Position numbers and translations under genes: made by a program
Notes under the pieces: model-generated
Databases searched by the model: none
What the model was told of the DNA's origin: nothing
What the model saw: the letters and a program-made list of their open reading frames with translations, nothing else
In this document: positions 33,880-44,903 of the stretch, piece after piece
Numbering within the stretch: the stretch's first letter is position 1
Layout of the letters: the number at the start of each line of letters is the position of its first letter
Source of the DNA: Blepharisma stoltei
Lineage: Eukaryota > Ciliophora > Heterotrichea > Heterotrichida > Blepharismidae
Length of the DNA: 64,000 bases
Reading direction: 5' to 3'
Assembly (NCBI GenBank): GCA_914767885.1
Contig: CAJZBQ010000036.1
Location: forward strand, 1,302,001 to 1,366,000

Positions 33880-35819
33880 TGCTTGAACAATATTATTATT
33901 TCATAACTCCCCATTTCGAAAACAAATATTTTTTAAATAAAATTATAGTATGAAAATTTTTTTATTTATTTGTAATTTGGGGTAAGAAAAATTTGATGCT
34001 TGCTGCTAATTATATCATGGCAATCATTTTAATAAATAAGGTAGCTTAAGATGGTAATTTTGAAAGTTAAAGAGCTTCATAAATTCTTGTTTTTAATCGA
34101 GCTTAGTAAATATGATTGTTTTATTAGCCAGTTAATTCATTAAGCGCTTTAATTCAAAATTTCACTGTCTAAATGCGTTAAGAGGCTTTCAAAAAAAGGT
34201 TTTTTTTTCTTAATTACTTAAGACACTCAAATTTCTTAGTTTTAAATTAGCAGACATTCCGCAAGAACTTAATTTTAATATACCTATTTCAGATAAAAAT
34301 AATGAATATAATGAAAAAAAATTAAAATATTAAGTGTGGATTTTAATTTTGCAGAATTAAGTAAAGAAATTATTCGAAAAAAATACTAATTTATAGTTAT
34401 ATGAATAAAACAAAAAATAATGATGGAATATGTGCCTTTAAAGATTTTTGATCATGGATCCAAATTAAAACTAGTCAAAGCTACGGACACTAGGCATTTG
34501 TTATAAATACTTTTTTAATGTTTTAGCTCAAGAAAACAATAATTGCATATAGAATAAACTTTTGAAATTATAGCTGCAATAATTTCATATGAATATCTGA
34601 GTTTCAAGTACTAGCTCAGTTGTATATTTGGGTAAATAATAAATCAATACATAATCTTAAATTCATTTCGGGAAAAAATTTTATTTCATAAATTATTAAT
34701 TTATTCTCATAATTTCCCTGAAATATATCTAAACATTACTGCAAAGTAAATACTGTAAGGCTCTCTAGTCACGCACTTAAATATTATGTTCTTAGAATGT
34801 ATTAGCTGACTACATTTAAGGCATCATACTATTACAATTTCAGCTGGATAGCTCCATAAAATATAATGAATTAGAAATGCTCTACCTCAACATTATTTTC
34901 CTATTAGAATAAAATATTTTTCTCAGTCAATAATAGCTGAAATCATTCATAGTAGACTCCTTCACTTAGCATCTTGACTCAATATACACTAAAATTCAAA
35001 AATAGACCAGTGAATTTCAAGTATTTTTATATTCAACAACATGAGTCAAATGGTAAAAATAGCAATTAGCTGTATAACGACTGAAAATAAGAAAAATACT
35101 CTAGGAAAGAACTAAAAATTCTTTAAACATAAATATTCAATAAAAAAAGACTTAATTCTTTAGCTTAGCAGCTTTTATCATAAGAATTAACATCATTTTC
35201 AATTTATTGACTATTTTTTTTTTATATAAAATCCATTTTAATAACACACTTTAAATCAATAAGCAAAAGAGTTTTAAAATAAAAGACTATTAAATAATCA
35301 AGCAGAAAACTAAGTATGCTAAAAATAGAATATAATATTTTACCTTTTCGTTTTATTTTTAATTATAATTAATCTAAGATAAAAATTGATTAAATTTCAA
35401 ATTCAATCTTTTAATAAATTATCAATATATTTTTAATTTTTTTTGATAAACTAGAATTAATTCGGGAAACATAAAGAAAGCTTGATAAAAGGAATAATAT
35501 AAAAATGAAATTTTTTATAAATCAGCTCTTGCTAATATCAAATTTATTCCAAAAATACCTGAAATCAGCTTAATTTCTATATTAACAATAATAATTTGAT
35601 AATCAACTAAAATTACCTATATGAGCAAATTCAATTTCTGAAAATATTTCCACATAAAACTATCAGCCTCATTTTTTATTACAAGACTTCTTTAATTTTA
35701 TTTATCTTTAATTTAAAATTTTGCATGAGAAGCTTTTTATATAAAATATAAACTAAATTAAATCATTCCTAAACTATATAAAATGGATCGCCATCAATTA
35801 TTTTCCAGCTGATTATAAA
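33880..35819. other. Gene-poor AT-rich stretch
   Basis: No coding frame, repeat pair or RNA gene recognised. Confidence 0.5.
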
Positions 35820-36230
35820 ATGGAACCTCCAGTTGAAACCAGCGTCGTCAACAATACTGTTTTTTCGAGCATGTATTCACTTATAAACTCCAAATTTCTG
35901 GTAACCGACGATTTCCCTAGTCTCGTATTGCCAAATATTTTCAGCCAAAATAGGGAAGAAAAAGAAGCCTTTCAAGAATCAAAAAGTCCTAAAAAGGATA
36001 AACTTAAAAGAAGGAGAAAAAAGCCGAGAGGAATCACCTCATGTCCTCACATTTACAAAAAACATTACGCCAAAGGGATGTGTAATTCTTGTTATCACAG
36101 ATTTGGCAGAGACTCATTCGCATGGAAGTGTCCGCATACAGACAGAAAACATTATGCTAAAGGAAAATGCGAATTATGCTATATAAAACACTACTCAGAA
36201 GCGAGCACAAAGGTTAAAATTGTGCTTTAA
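35820..36230 (+). CDS. Small Cys/His (zinc-binding) protein, paralogue 3, 136 aa
   Basis: MEPPVETSVVNNTVFSSMYS start, basic KLKRRRKKPRGITS, then CPHIYKKHYAKGMCNSCYHR, FGRDSFAWKC and CPHTDRKHYAKGKCELCY. Intact, no insert. Oriented opposite to paralogues 1 and 2. Confidence 0.85.
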   Translation: MEPPVETSVVNNTVFSSMYSLINSKFLVTDDFPSLVLPNIFSQNREEKEAFQESKSPKKDKLKRRRKKPRGITSCPHIYKKHYAKGMCNSCYHRFGRDSFAWKCPHTDRKHYAKGKCELCYIKHYSEASTKVKIVL

Positions 36231-37593
36231 GAATCTTATAACTAAAATTAATGGAAATGGCACTCATTTGAGACTAATAAATATGAAATAAAACGTCACC
36301 AAAAAATTCACCTTTAATAAAATTACTTACCTTTATAGTTTGAAGTAAAAAAATTAAAATGTATGTGACTTGTCTTTTGATAAATTAATCAAATAGTTAG
36401 TTGATGATTTTGCCAGTAAAAAGTTGAACTATAATAGACTAAAGAAAAAAGCAAAATTTAAAACATAAGCTTTTGCTTCAGCTAAAAGTTTAATAAATTT
36501 ATTGGGGAAATAAATTATCAAAACAATTGATAGCCTCGTTTACCTTTCGATTATATTGAAACTTGAATCTTTATAGTCTTGCTACATAAAAATGCAACAA
36601 CAAACTATTAAATCTCATATAGCATTTTCTATTGAGACGATCTGACTCCTCCATAAAAAGAAGCCTTTAAATTCCTTCCACATCGCATTTTTTTCTGTAA
36701 CCTGAACTAAGGAGTTCCGAATTTTGCGTTAAATAGTTTATTAATTCTTAAAAATAAAACCGAACAAAACATTTCATAGTAGCCTTTGAATATTTAATAG
36801 CAAAAGGGAAAAGAATTAATCGAAAATTAGATAAGTCAATCTTGTTTAGATGGAATAGCAGAATTTAGAAATATAAAACGGCAAATATACCTAGTTTTAT
36901 AGTTTTTATTTAAAATAGCTCTTTAGCCTTACAATTTATGATAATTATTACAAAAAATTGATTTTAATCTACGAATTATTTCTTTAGATAAAGGAAAAGA
37001 CATAATCTTGATTTCCTAAAGGACAAAAAATAATCCAAGCAATAAATCTAAAATTCATAAGGCAATTATCTTCCTTATAAATATTTAATTTCTTTCTACA
37101 TATTTATTAAAGATAATTGCACTCAAATCCGTTTTCCTTACTAAAATCCCAAAAAATTATCCTTATATAAATCTTGAAAAATTTATTGGCATTTTTCCCA
37201 TTATTGACCTCTTCAAAATCCCTATAAATTTCTCTCACAATACTCTCCACAGCTTCGACCAATTCCATGTATAGGTAAATCCTATAAACTGCCCTATAAG
37301 GGGGGAGATTGGAGCTGGAAACTCTCCAGTGGCTAGATCAACTCAGTCTAACCAAACCAATTGGAGAGTTGGCAAATGGACTGCCCAGCCCCTGGAGAAT
37401 TTCCATCTCCAATTTCCGCCCTTATATGGCAGTTTATAGTGTTTTTGCCTATAAATTCTCAAATTCTATTTTTTCTTCCTTTAACTAAATATGTTTTAAC
37501 CTTATTTTTCCAAAAATCTTCTTAAATTTTTCTCTCCACATGCCATGCCTTTTTAAAACCCTCGCTGAATTTAAATCGTAATAATATCCTCAA
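36231..37593. other. Gene-poor stretch upstream of the globin-like gene
   Basis: AT-rich, no coding frame. Holds one inverted-repeat element at 37282-37439. Confidence 0.5.
37282..37439. mobile_element. 158-bp MITE-like element with about 50-bp inverted ends
   Basis: Left CTATAAACTGCCCTATAAGG and GGAGATTGGAGCTGGAAAC are matched by the complement of the right end (CTATAAACTGCCATATAAGG). The GC-rich arms and TA at the tips fit a TA-targeting foldback element. Confidence 0.75.
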
Positions 37594-40258
37594 ATGAATG
37601 TCCCAAAAATACTTGAAAATCTCAACGATTTCCATCAAAATAACTATGAAAGAAAAGAACTTATTCACTTCACTGAAGACTTAAAGACTTTAATTTCTGA
37701 GTCGACCAAGAATCTTCACTACGTTGGTCCTGAGGTAAACCCAACAAACCAAATGATCAACAGGGTCAATAATTTGTTGCCGAAGCCGCCAAATTTTCAA
37801 AAACTTAACCTTTTTAACCTTTTCGCCAAACATGCGAGTTCAAAAAGGCTTCGTATAAATTTACCGACTACATTAGTAAGAATAGAGCATATGCCAAAGC
37901 TTTATTTGATTAACAGCAACAATGAAGGCGTTCATTCAACAGAATCGTCAGCAGAGGAATTTTTTAACTTGGTTTTTGCAGGTAAAGTCGATTATAGTAT
38001 GCCTACATTTTGCATTAAAATTTCTGGTGAAGTTATGTGTCTACTTGGGTGACTATGATTTACCACCCATGGCTATTTATTTTTGATAATTATTTTTATA
38101 TTAGCTTTTTAGAAAATAATTTATTTTTTAGGGATAATTAATGTTTACCTGACTACTTTCAAAAGAAATCGCTATCAAAAAATGGCATTCCTCAGATGAT
38201 CCAGCCTTAATTCAGTACTTTATCCAAAGCAAAGCAAATCCAGCCACAATTACAAGAATTCTTTGGAGAAAAGGTGCAAAACTTAAATATTTCACTATAA
38301 CTAATAAGAAAAGGGTTGGGAAAAAACTTGCAAAAAGCGCCACAATGTCTTCGCCAAATTTTGTATTCAAAAGAGCTAACTTTCCCCAATGTAACTTGCA
38401 AAGCCATTAGAAAAATTTTTATCTTCAGGAAAACTAGCTTTCCTTATTTTATATAATAATGGATATAGCAATGAGAACTAGATATATTAAATTTTTTCAC
38501 AAATTTAAATTTTTTATTTAATAAAGAAATGAACCTAAGTGAAAAGTCTTAATCAATATCATGAAGAAGTAAGCCAAATTTAAATTCTCATGACGGTAGA
38601 CATGCAACAGTTGTTTTAAACACTCCGCAAGCCTTCACTTATAACCAACTGAAGCAGAATTTAAAATTTACAAAAAAAAATAAAAGATTAACTGTACCAT
38701 ATGAGCCTCAAGAATTTCCAGCAAAACGTAGTCTGGACTGTGATGATATTAAAATTACGAAAACTCTGTCTAATGAGTTTAATTTTGAGGAAAATTCACA
38801 TTCACCTATGGTTGATGACCACACAGATAACCCAATGGATAATTACTTAGTTGTTACTAAAGATATTGATAGCTGCTATGCAGCTGAATCTTTCCAAAAA
38901 ATAGGAGAAATAGAGCTTATGGTCGAGCATATAATAGATTTTTTAAATAGTGTTTTATTTGACCAATATGGAGGGCTTAAAGGAATTGTCCTTGATTTTG
39001 TGAAGGATAAAAACAATAACTGGTTTTTATTAGACTGTAAGGAACATTTGGTAGATTATTCTATTCATAGCAAACCAAAAATGAAGCTTGATATGCCCAA
39101 AAATCACGACCATGAGCATTTACTCTCTCATCTATGATCGAACAACCAACTTCTCTTAACGAGATGGTATAGTCTTGTTTTTACTCGCGTAATTATTTTT
39201 TTTAAAAATTTTATTATATTATAGATAGAGTGTGCAGCATTAGAATTGCTTAAAAAGGAATGCTTCAATATCTCTACTACCAATTATTACCAAAAATAAC
39301 GACTTAGATTTGAAGCAGAATATTTTAGAAGTTTCATACTTTGCCTATGAAAATCATCATCAAGAATTGATCACTATCCCAATTTAAAAGCATTACTTAA
39401 TCAAGAACGGAGGAGTTAGAAAGAGCAAAAACCGATATTAGTGATATTCCTAATGAAGAATCCAGACCTGTTTCTACTACTTCAATGAACCCAATCAGCG
39501 AAAAAGTTGAAGAGGTGCTATCATGCCCATTCAAAATCCGCACAAAAGCTCCCAAAATCCCTCACGAACTGACCTCAGAACAAGATATTATAGAAAGACT
39601 AAATAAAGTAAACATGAAAATCGACCGACTTAATGCACAAAAATCCCCTAGAAGAATAAGTCCTATAAACAGAGAAGAAAGTATTCATGAATATTTAGAA
39701 AGCTTTAACCACACAAAAGCTCCTATGACCCCATCACTGGGGCATTTTTCATCAAAAATGTTGCAAGACCAATCTCCAGGTGACGAAAAACGAATTGATG
39801 ACGGAATCGAAAGAAAATGCATTGAGGGAGTCATTGGGACTTATGATGAAATGACTATGAATATAAAAATCGCAAAGGTAAGAGAACAAGATATCGTCAT
39901 AAAATACGGCGGAGAACAGTTTTGGGGGAAATTCATCATAAGTTTATATAACAAAATTTTATCGTGCGATTTATTAAACAAATATTTCAAGAAATCGACC
40001 ATGGAAAGTTTTGAAGGGATTGTGACTGGGATGTTTAAAATTATTAATGGGAGCTTGAATTTAGAACTTAGGCGAAGACTTAGAGCGGCACATTATTTAA
40101 GGGGAATTACGCTTGAAGAGTTTTACTGCTATGCAGATATTTTTGATGTGACTTTGACTGAGTTTGGGGTTGATGACGATGATAAGCAAGGAATTATGTC
40201 ACAAATAAGGTCTATGAAAACTTTAATATGCAAACAAGAAATAGAGAACAGTAAATAA
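37594..40258 (+). CDS. Multi-domain protein with a C-terminal truncated-globin-like domain
   Basis: ATG at 37594 (MNVPKILENLNDFHQNNYER), stop TAA at 40256. The N-terminal two thirds is unrecognised (SAEEFFNLVFAGKVDYSMPT; ALIQYFIQSKANPATITRIL; GGLKGIVLDFVKDKNNNWFL). The last about 110 residues resemble a truncated haemoglobin: GGEQFWGKFIISLYNKIL has the B-helix Phe/Tyr, and LRAAHYLRGITLEEFY places a His where the haem-binding F8 His lies, followed by FDVTLTEFGV and QIRSMK. Haem binding is inferred, not shown. Four inserts are proposed. A partial inverted copy exists at 61262-62625. Confidence 0.65.
38054..38138. other. IES, about 85 bp
   Basis: Fusion gives MCLLGWL-MFTWLLSKEIAIKKW in frame with TGA as Trp. 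A second TA to the left side also fits. Confidence 0.5.
38377..38596. other. Probable IES, about 220 bp
   Basis: Fusion TA 38377-38378 to TA 38597-38598 gives NFVFKRA-RHATVVLNTPQAF in frame. The intervening DNA has stops in all frames. Edges tentative. Confidence 0.4.
39190..39225. other. Very short IES, about 36 bp
   Basis: Fusion gives SLVFTRV-ECAALE in frame. The insert is almost pure A/T. Its small size makes the boundary call tentative. Confidence 0.4.
39241..39416. other. IES, 176 bp, with inverted ends
   Basis: Fusion gives ECAALE-RAKTDISDIP in frame. The left AATGCTTCAATATC and the complement of the right end AATGCTTTTAAATTGGGATA match. The same insert is present in the inverted duplicate (about 62055-62232). 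Confidence 0.65.
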
Positions 40259-40532
40259 AGAAAATACAGACTAAAATAATTAAAATTATTTTTGAAATTT
40301 TTGCAAATTAAATCTTTATAAGGGTACAGAAAAATAAAAAGTATATATAAAATATACCTTGCCATTAGTCTTAAATGAAGAAATTGAATTTATTGCGGCT
40401 TCTAATTTGAGCTTCAAAACATTTTATTTTTCTTTTTAAAGTCTCTATTATTTTCTTTATCCATGTGCTTCCCAATGCATGGGCTAAGTACTCGACATTT
40501 TTACTAATATTTTTACATTTTTGCTAAATCCA

Positions 40533-40800
40533 TTCCTCCGTGAGCGAACAAAAATATTTCGTTGGCTCACGGAGGGTTGATGCCAATTGAGAAGCAAAAA
40601 TTAAATTAATTTTCGAAATTTAAGCTTTAAAATCCAAACTTTTTAAAATTAAATAGAATTTGCTAGAGAATTCATTTTACTACTTATAGTTTATATATCA
40701 AAATCTTTTTTCATAAGAATTTTTTGTTCGCTCGCGGAGGGTGGGTTTTTGGGCAAAAATAAGGATTTTTCTAATGGTTTGTTCGCTCACGGAGGGGGAG
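40533..40800. mobile_element. Copy of the CTCCGTGAGCGAAC MITE, about 268 bp
   Basis: Left TTCCTCCGTGAGCGAAC with an inner palindrome, right GTTCGCTCACGGAGGGGGAG followed by TA. Lies between genes rather than inside one, downstream of the globin-like gene. Confidence 0.75.
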
Positions 40801-40884
40801 TAATTTAATTAGCAGTATCGAGGTTTTTATCTGTTAAGAAAATTTATACCCTTTAATTTTTTCATCAACCCATGTTGAGAACTC

Positions 40885-41100
40885 ATTTTAAAACTTTAAA
40901 AATCGTGTCATGAAGTCTATAAAGCCTTTTCTCGATTTGCTCAATTAATTGCCCATGTAGAGATTTAAGAGGTGCTTCATAGAAGAAGACTTTAGCTCAT
41001 TTTTTCATTCTTTAATGCTCTTCTTAGCTCTTTTATTTCTTCTCTCACCAATTCCATCTTCATCTTGCTGATTTAAGTTTCTTTTGTCAACAAATGTTTT
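40885..41100 (-). pseudogene. Decayed fragment of the coiled-coil SLHRQLIEQ family
   Basis: Minus strand reads YEAPLKSLHGQLIEQIEKRL after a Glu/Lys-rich coil (MELVREEIKELRRALKNEK) in another frame, matching KSLHRQLIEQVEQSLFRHLS of the gene at 63058. A frameshift splits it and both ends are missing. Confidence 0.6.
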
Positions 41101-41198
41101 TTGTTGAATTGGTTGACCTCTTGCCTACAGGGGCTGATAAATTATCAAAAACTCATTTTTTATGTCCTCAAAAGCTTATTGATTAAGAGATTCGAGCA

Positions 41199-41510
41199 TT
41201 GCTACTTATAATGAAGATTCTATATTTTTTATCTGATTCACTTAAAGATTTATTACCTAAATTCTTTTTTAAGCTCTCTCAATCTTTATACCTTAGTCAA
41301 ATGCCCCAAGCTGATTACAATTGTCATACCATAATATTTAATAGGAATATTTTGATTTCTGGGTATTATAATCAGCACATTCTTATGAATTCAGCTGAAC
41401 TTGATTCTTTTTCAATAATCCCATATGTGTTTTCATTTTGTAAAACAAAGATCATTATAAATGCAGAGAGATTGTACTTGCTTGCGTGCGGAATAGAAGG
41501 GAAAATCTAA
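41199..41510 (+). CDS. Kelch-like fragment
   Basis: 103 codons including QADYNCHTIIFNRNILISGY and IIINAERLYLLACGIEGKI, which resemble kelch-repeat strands (hydrophobic pairs followed by G-Y). No full propeller is present, so this is probably a remnant or one exon of a split gene. Confidence 0.35.
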   Translation: MLLIMKILYFLSDSLKDLLPKFFFKLSQSLYLSQMPQADYNCHTIIFNRNILISGYYNQHILMNSAELDSFSIIPYVFSFCKTKIIINAERLYLLACGIEGKI

Positions 41511-42407
41511 TTGAAAGCTGGTAATTTATGGAGATGTTGGTTTTAGTGATGCTCAAATTTATTATTTATATAATAAAGGATGAGTATATATCGGATGCTT
41601 GGAAGATCGAAAAACCGCCTATTTCAAATTTAGTTTAAATCCAAAGGTTATTGTAAGACTTGCAAAATTTAAATTAAGTTTCTGCTTTCACTACTCTTAC
41701 TATAAATTATTGCTGACTTCTTTCTATTAATTTCTAAAAAATATCAAGCCTTATAAAAATTTCATTTTTCAACTGTATTTTCCATTAATCAGGGCATTTG
41801 CTCATATTTTTTCTTTCCTTTATAAATAATATGTAAATATTAATGTAATTTTACATTTTTGAGTATTTAAACAAAGTATCAAACTAATAATAGAATAAAT
41901 TAATACTTTAAAATAATCAGCAGAGATTTTGGCGATATTTAATATTTTTCAATTTTTTCATTTTTAACGAAAATTGATAATAGCCAAATTAATCCTTCCC
42001 TTTTGTATTAGAATTTTCAATTACCCCAAAAAATAACGAGTTTTTATAATAGTGTTGCAATAAGCATTAAAGTACCTAAAAATGCTCCCTGAAATTTTAT
42101 TCCAAAAATACTCATCATTCGCCCCACTTTCATAAATGCAGTTGACAACTGGTTAAATATATAGACTCTTGAATTCCTGCAAGTAATATTTTTACACTAT
42201 GAGTAGGGAGATCAATAGGAATTGCTGACCCCCCTCTCTGTGAGAGAACAAAAAATTTTGTTCCTCACGGATTTGGGGAGTGAGTAAGAATCCACATTAA
42301 TATCATATTTCTACTTTCATATCGATACTTGATATTAAAATCGAGCTTTTAAAATGCTCGCAATTGCAACTCCAGACCTGAACAATGTCAAATGACATTA
42401 ATTTTAT
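41511..42407. other. Gene-poor stretch
   Basis: AT-rich with a badly decayed MITE at about 42225-42286 (CTCTCTGTGAGAGAAC...TTCCTCACGG). No gene. Confidence 0.5.
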
Positions 42408-42668
42408 CTACTTTTTGTTTGATTTTGCATTTATAATAATTGTAAATCTTGCGCTATCAGGATTTACAAAAAACAGCTCATTTTCAGGCGGCTGGCCTAA
42501 GCATGAACAGCGAGAAAAATGCTCTCGTGTATTTATGAGTTTTCTTGTTTTAAATTTAGAATTTACATTCAAAGTGACCTGTTTATTTTCAATATGCCCA
42601 TTTACTGTATACTGATTTCAGCTTTCTATGATGTCTTTTTCAGAAAAAACTTCCCCTTCAATTTTCAT
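42408..42668 (-). CDS. Small protein, 86 aa
   Basis: ATG at 42668: MKIEGEVFSEKDIIESWNQY with Trp from TGA, then VNGHIENKQVTLNVNSKFKT, CSCLGQPPENELFFVNPDSA, TAG at 42408-42410. Compact beta-rich composition and a CSC motif. No family recognised. Lies just downstream of the amidase on the same strand. Confidence 0.55.
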
Positions 42669-42716
42669 TATTTCTAATATTAATTTTTATACCCTTAAAT
42701 TTTGTGAAATAGAAAT

Positions 42717-44903
42717 TTATTCTTTAACTAATTCTAGACAATCCTGATATGTCTTCCAAAATGGGATTTTTTCCTCAAGCTGCTTCATAACATTTAAGCA
42801 TAATTCTTCTCTATAAGGCGGTGCCATAATTTGGACACAAAGAGGCAGTCCTTTGCTGTCCTGCATGTTCTTATTCATAACTTTAGTCCAGTGTTCTTCA
42901 GTTTCTGGATAAAATTCTTCATTTTCATTGACTACCCCTACAGGGACATTTCCTGCTGGACAGTCTAATAGATTGAAAAATGTAGAGTATATAAAGCCTG
43001 GGTATAATTCTTGGAAAGAGCCGTGAAGTATCGCTGGGACTGGGTATGGGCCTATAATTACGTCAATTCCAAGGTCTATCCATTTCTTTATAAATTCATT
43101 TTTTATTTGGGTCGCTTTGATAAGATTTTTAACATAGTCATATGCAGATTTCAAACAGCTTCCTTTAGCGTAAAATGTCTCTTTATTTTTAGAGAAATTC
43201 TTTTTCAGCTGTGCAAGCCAAGATTTTCCTGCTTGGAATTTTTGTCTAAAGAGATCTGGCTCTCCTATTTCTTTTGAATCTGAATTTTCCATGATGCTGA
43301 CTAAGAGCTCGTTACAAATATCCAAATCAGGGAGGTCGATTTTGATAAACTCATGGTCTTCCAGGTTGATTTTAAAAAACTCGCTTATTTTTACCTGAAG
43401 AAATAATTTTATTAAAAAAACGAATAAAAGATTGTTAATTTTTTGTCTCTAAACCAGTCTTCCAAGGCATTCTTTGCTAAGGTCATAGCCCTTTGCATGC
43501 AAGATGGTAGCGGCCAATATTCATTGCTTTCTATATATCCAATCCTAAGCTTTCTTTTTTCTCTGTATTTTTCCTCATTCCAAAATATAGGTGGAGTCAA
43601 AGGATCTTTTTTGAAAACATAGTCGCTACAAAGCACCTGGAAAAATAACGCTAAATCTTCAGTGGATTTTGCCATTGGTCCATATGCAGCAGACAGCACT
43701 GGAAAAGGGTGCGAAGATTGATTAGGACAAAACTTAGAAATTCTGCCTGCAGTCGGCTTAATACCATACAGCCCACAAAATGCTGAAGGAATTCTTATAC
43801 TCCCATACAGCTCAGAGCCAATCCCTAATGCACAACATCCACTAGCAACCAAGCCTGCATCTCCACCACTGGACCCACCTGGTGTCCTCAAATACCTCCA
43901 AGGATTTTCAGCTTGTCCTGTAGCCCAATTATTTGTCTCAAAAGCTCCTAGCCCTTGAGGTACCGTTCCAGTCACATAAAATACTGCCCCTCCTCTCCTA
44001 AGTGCGTCAATTATTAAGCAGTCTTCATTTTGTAAATTATGACTGAGCATAGTAAAGCCTTTTGTAGCTGGGAAATTTTTGACCTGAATCATGTCTTTAA
44101 CACTAATGGGAATTCCATGGAATGGTCCCCGCTTATGGCCTGACTTAAGCTCTTCATCTAAAGCCCTTGCACAAGCTAAAGCTTCATCAATATTGACTGC
44201 ATTTATTAGATTTCTTGAAATTGCATGAGTCTTTAGACGATTAAGGTAGGTGATTAATAATTCCTCGCAGGAAAAATCGCCATTGTCGAGACTTTCACGT
44301 AATTCGTGGATATTTGAAGAGCGGATTTTTGAGATTTTTTCTTCTGACTCTCCCCTCGTAAGCGAACAACAGAATTTTATTTGCTCACTTGGCTAATTTA
44401 GTTTTTAAAAAAATAATATAATTAAATTTTTTAGTATGTTTTTTAAAAAATCCAATTCGAAAAACTTGGAAAGCAAATATTAATTTAATTTGTGAAATTT
44501 ATGCTTTAAAATGCAATTTAAAACAATTTGCTAGAAATTTCATTATACTAATTATCATTTATATATCAAAATTTTTTTCATAAAACATCTTTATATTAAA
44601 AACATTTTTTGTTCACTCACGGGGGTGGGTTTTTTACCAAAAAATTAGATTTTTCCAATGGTTTTATTCGCTCACAAAGGGGGAGAGTGAGACTTTTGGG
44701 AGCTTTGAGATAGAGGATAGTGCAGCTTTCGTGGAGTTGTATTTATTCTGTGCCTTCTTGATTTGTGAAGGATTGTTTTTAGAAAGCTTTCGGCGTTTAA
44801 TTTGAGAGGCTGAGTAAAAAGTTATTGCGGCAAGGACGGAAAGAAGCAGAGCTTTTTGCTTTGGAGGGATTTCCTGATTAAGCATCTTTTTAAGAAAGTC
44901 CAT
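42717..44903 (-). CDS. Amidase-signature enzyme, fatty acid amide hydrolase-like
   Basis: MDFLKKMLNQEIPPKQKALL begins a protein with one N-terminal membrane span (about residues 16-33), as in animal FAAH. After a MITE the frame continues IRSSNIHELRESLDNG, then the signature: PFHGIPISVKDMI (catalytic Lys), TPGGSSGGDAGLVASG (bridging Ser) and GSELYGSIRIPSAFCGLYG (nucleophile Ser), with GIKPTAGRIS. The usual D-I before GGS is replaced by E-L-Y. The family hydrolyses fatty acyl amides at membranes. After a 44-bp insert, KISEFFKINLEDHEFIKIDL leads to the C-terminus. Stop TAA at 42717-42719. Confidence 0.88.
43392..43435. other. Short IES, 44 bp
   Basis: Minus-strand fusion gives WFRDKKL-KISEFFKINLE in frame. 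TA at 43392-43393 and 43436-43437. Confidence 0.65.
44345..44687. mobile_element. MITE acting as an IES in the amidase gene, flanked by TGA/TCA not TA
   Basis: 343-bp copy of the CTCCGTGAGTGAAC family (ends ACTCTCCCC...GGGGAGAGT, decayed). The 3-bp flank is TGA on both sides (TCA on the coding strand). Removing one copy fuses SKLPKVS to EEKISKIRSS in frame. A TA-bounded alternative exists (SS-TRGESEEK) but fits the element ends less well. Confidence 0.65.
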
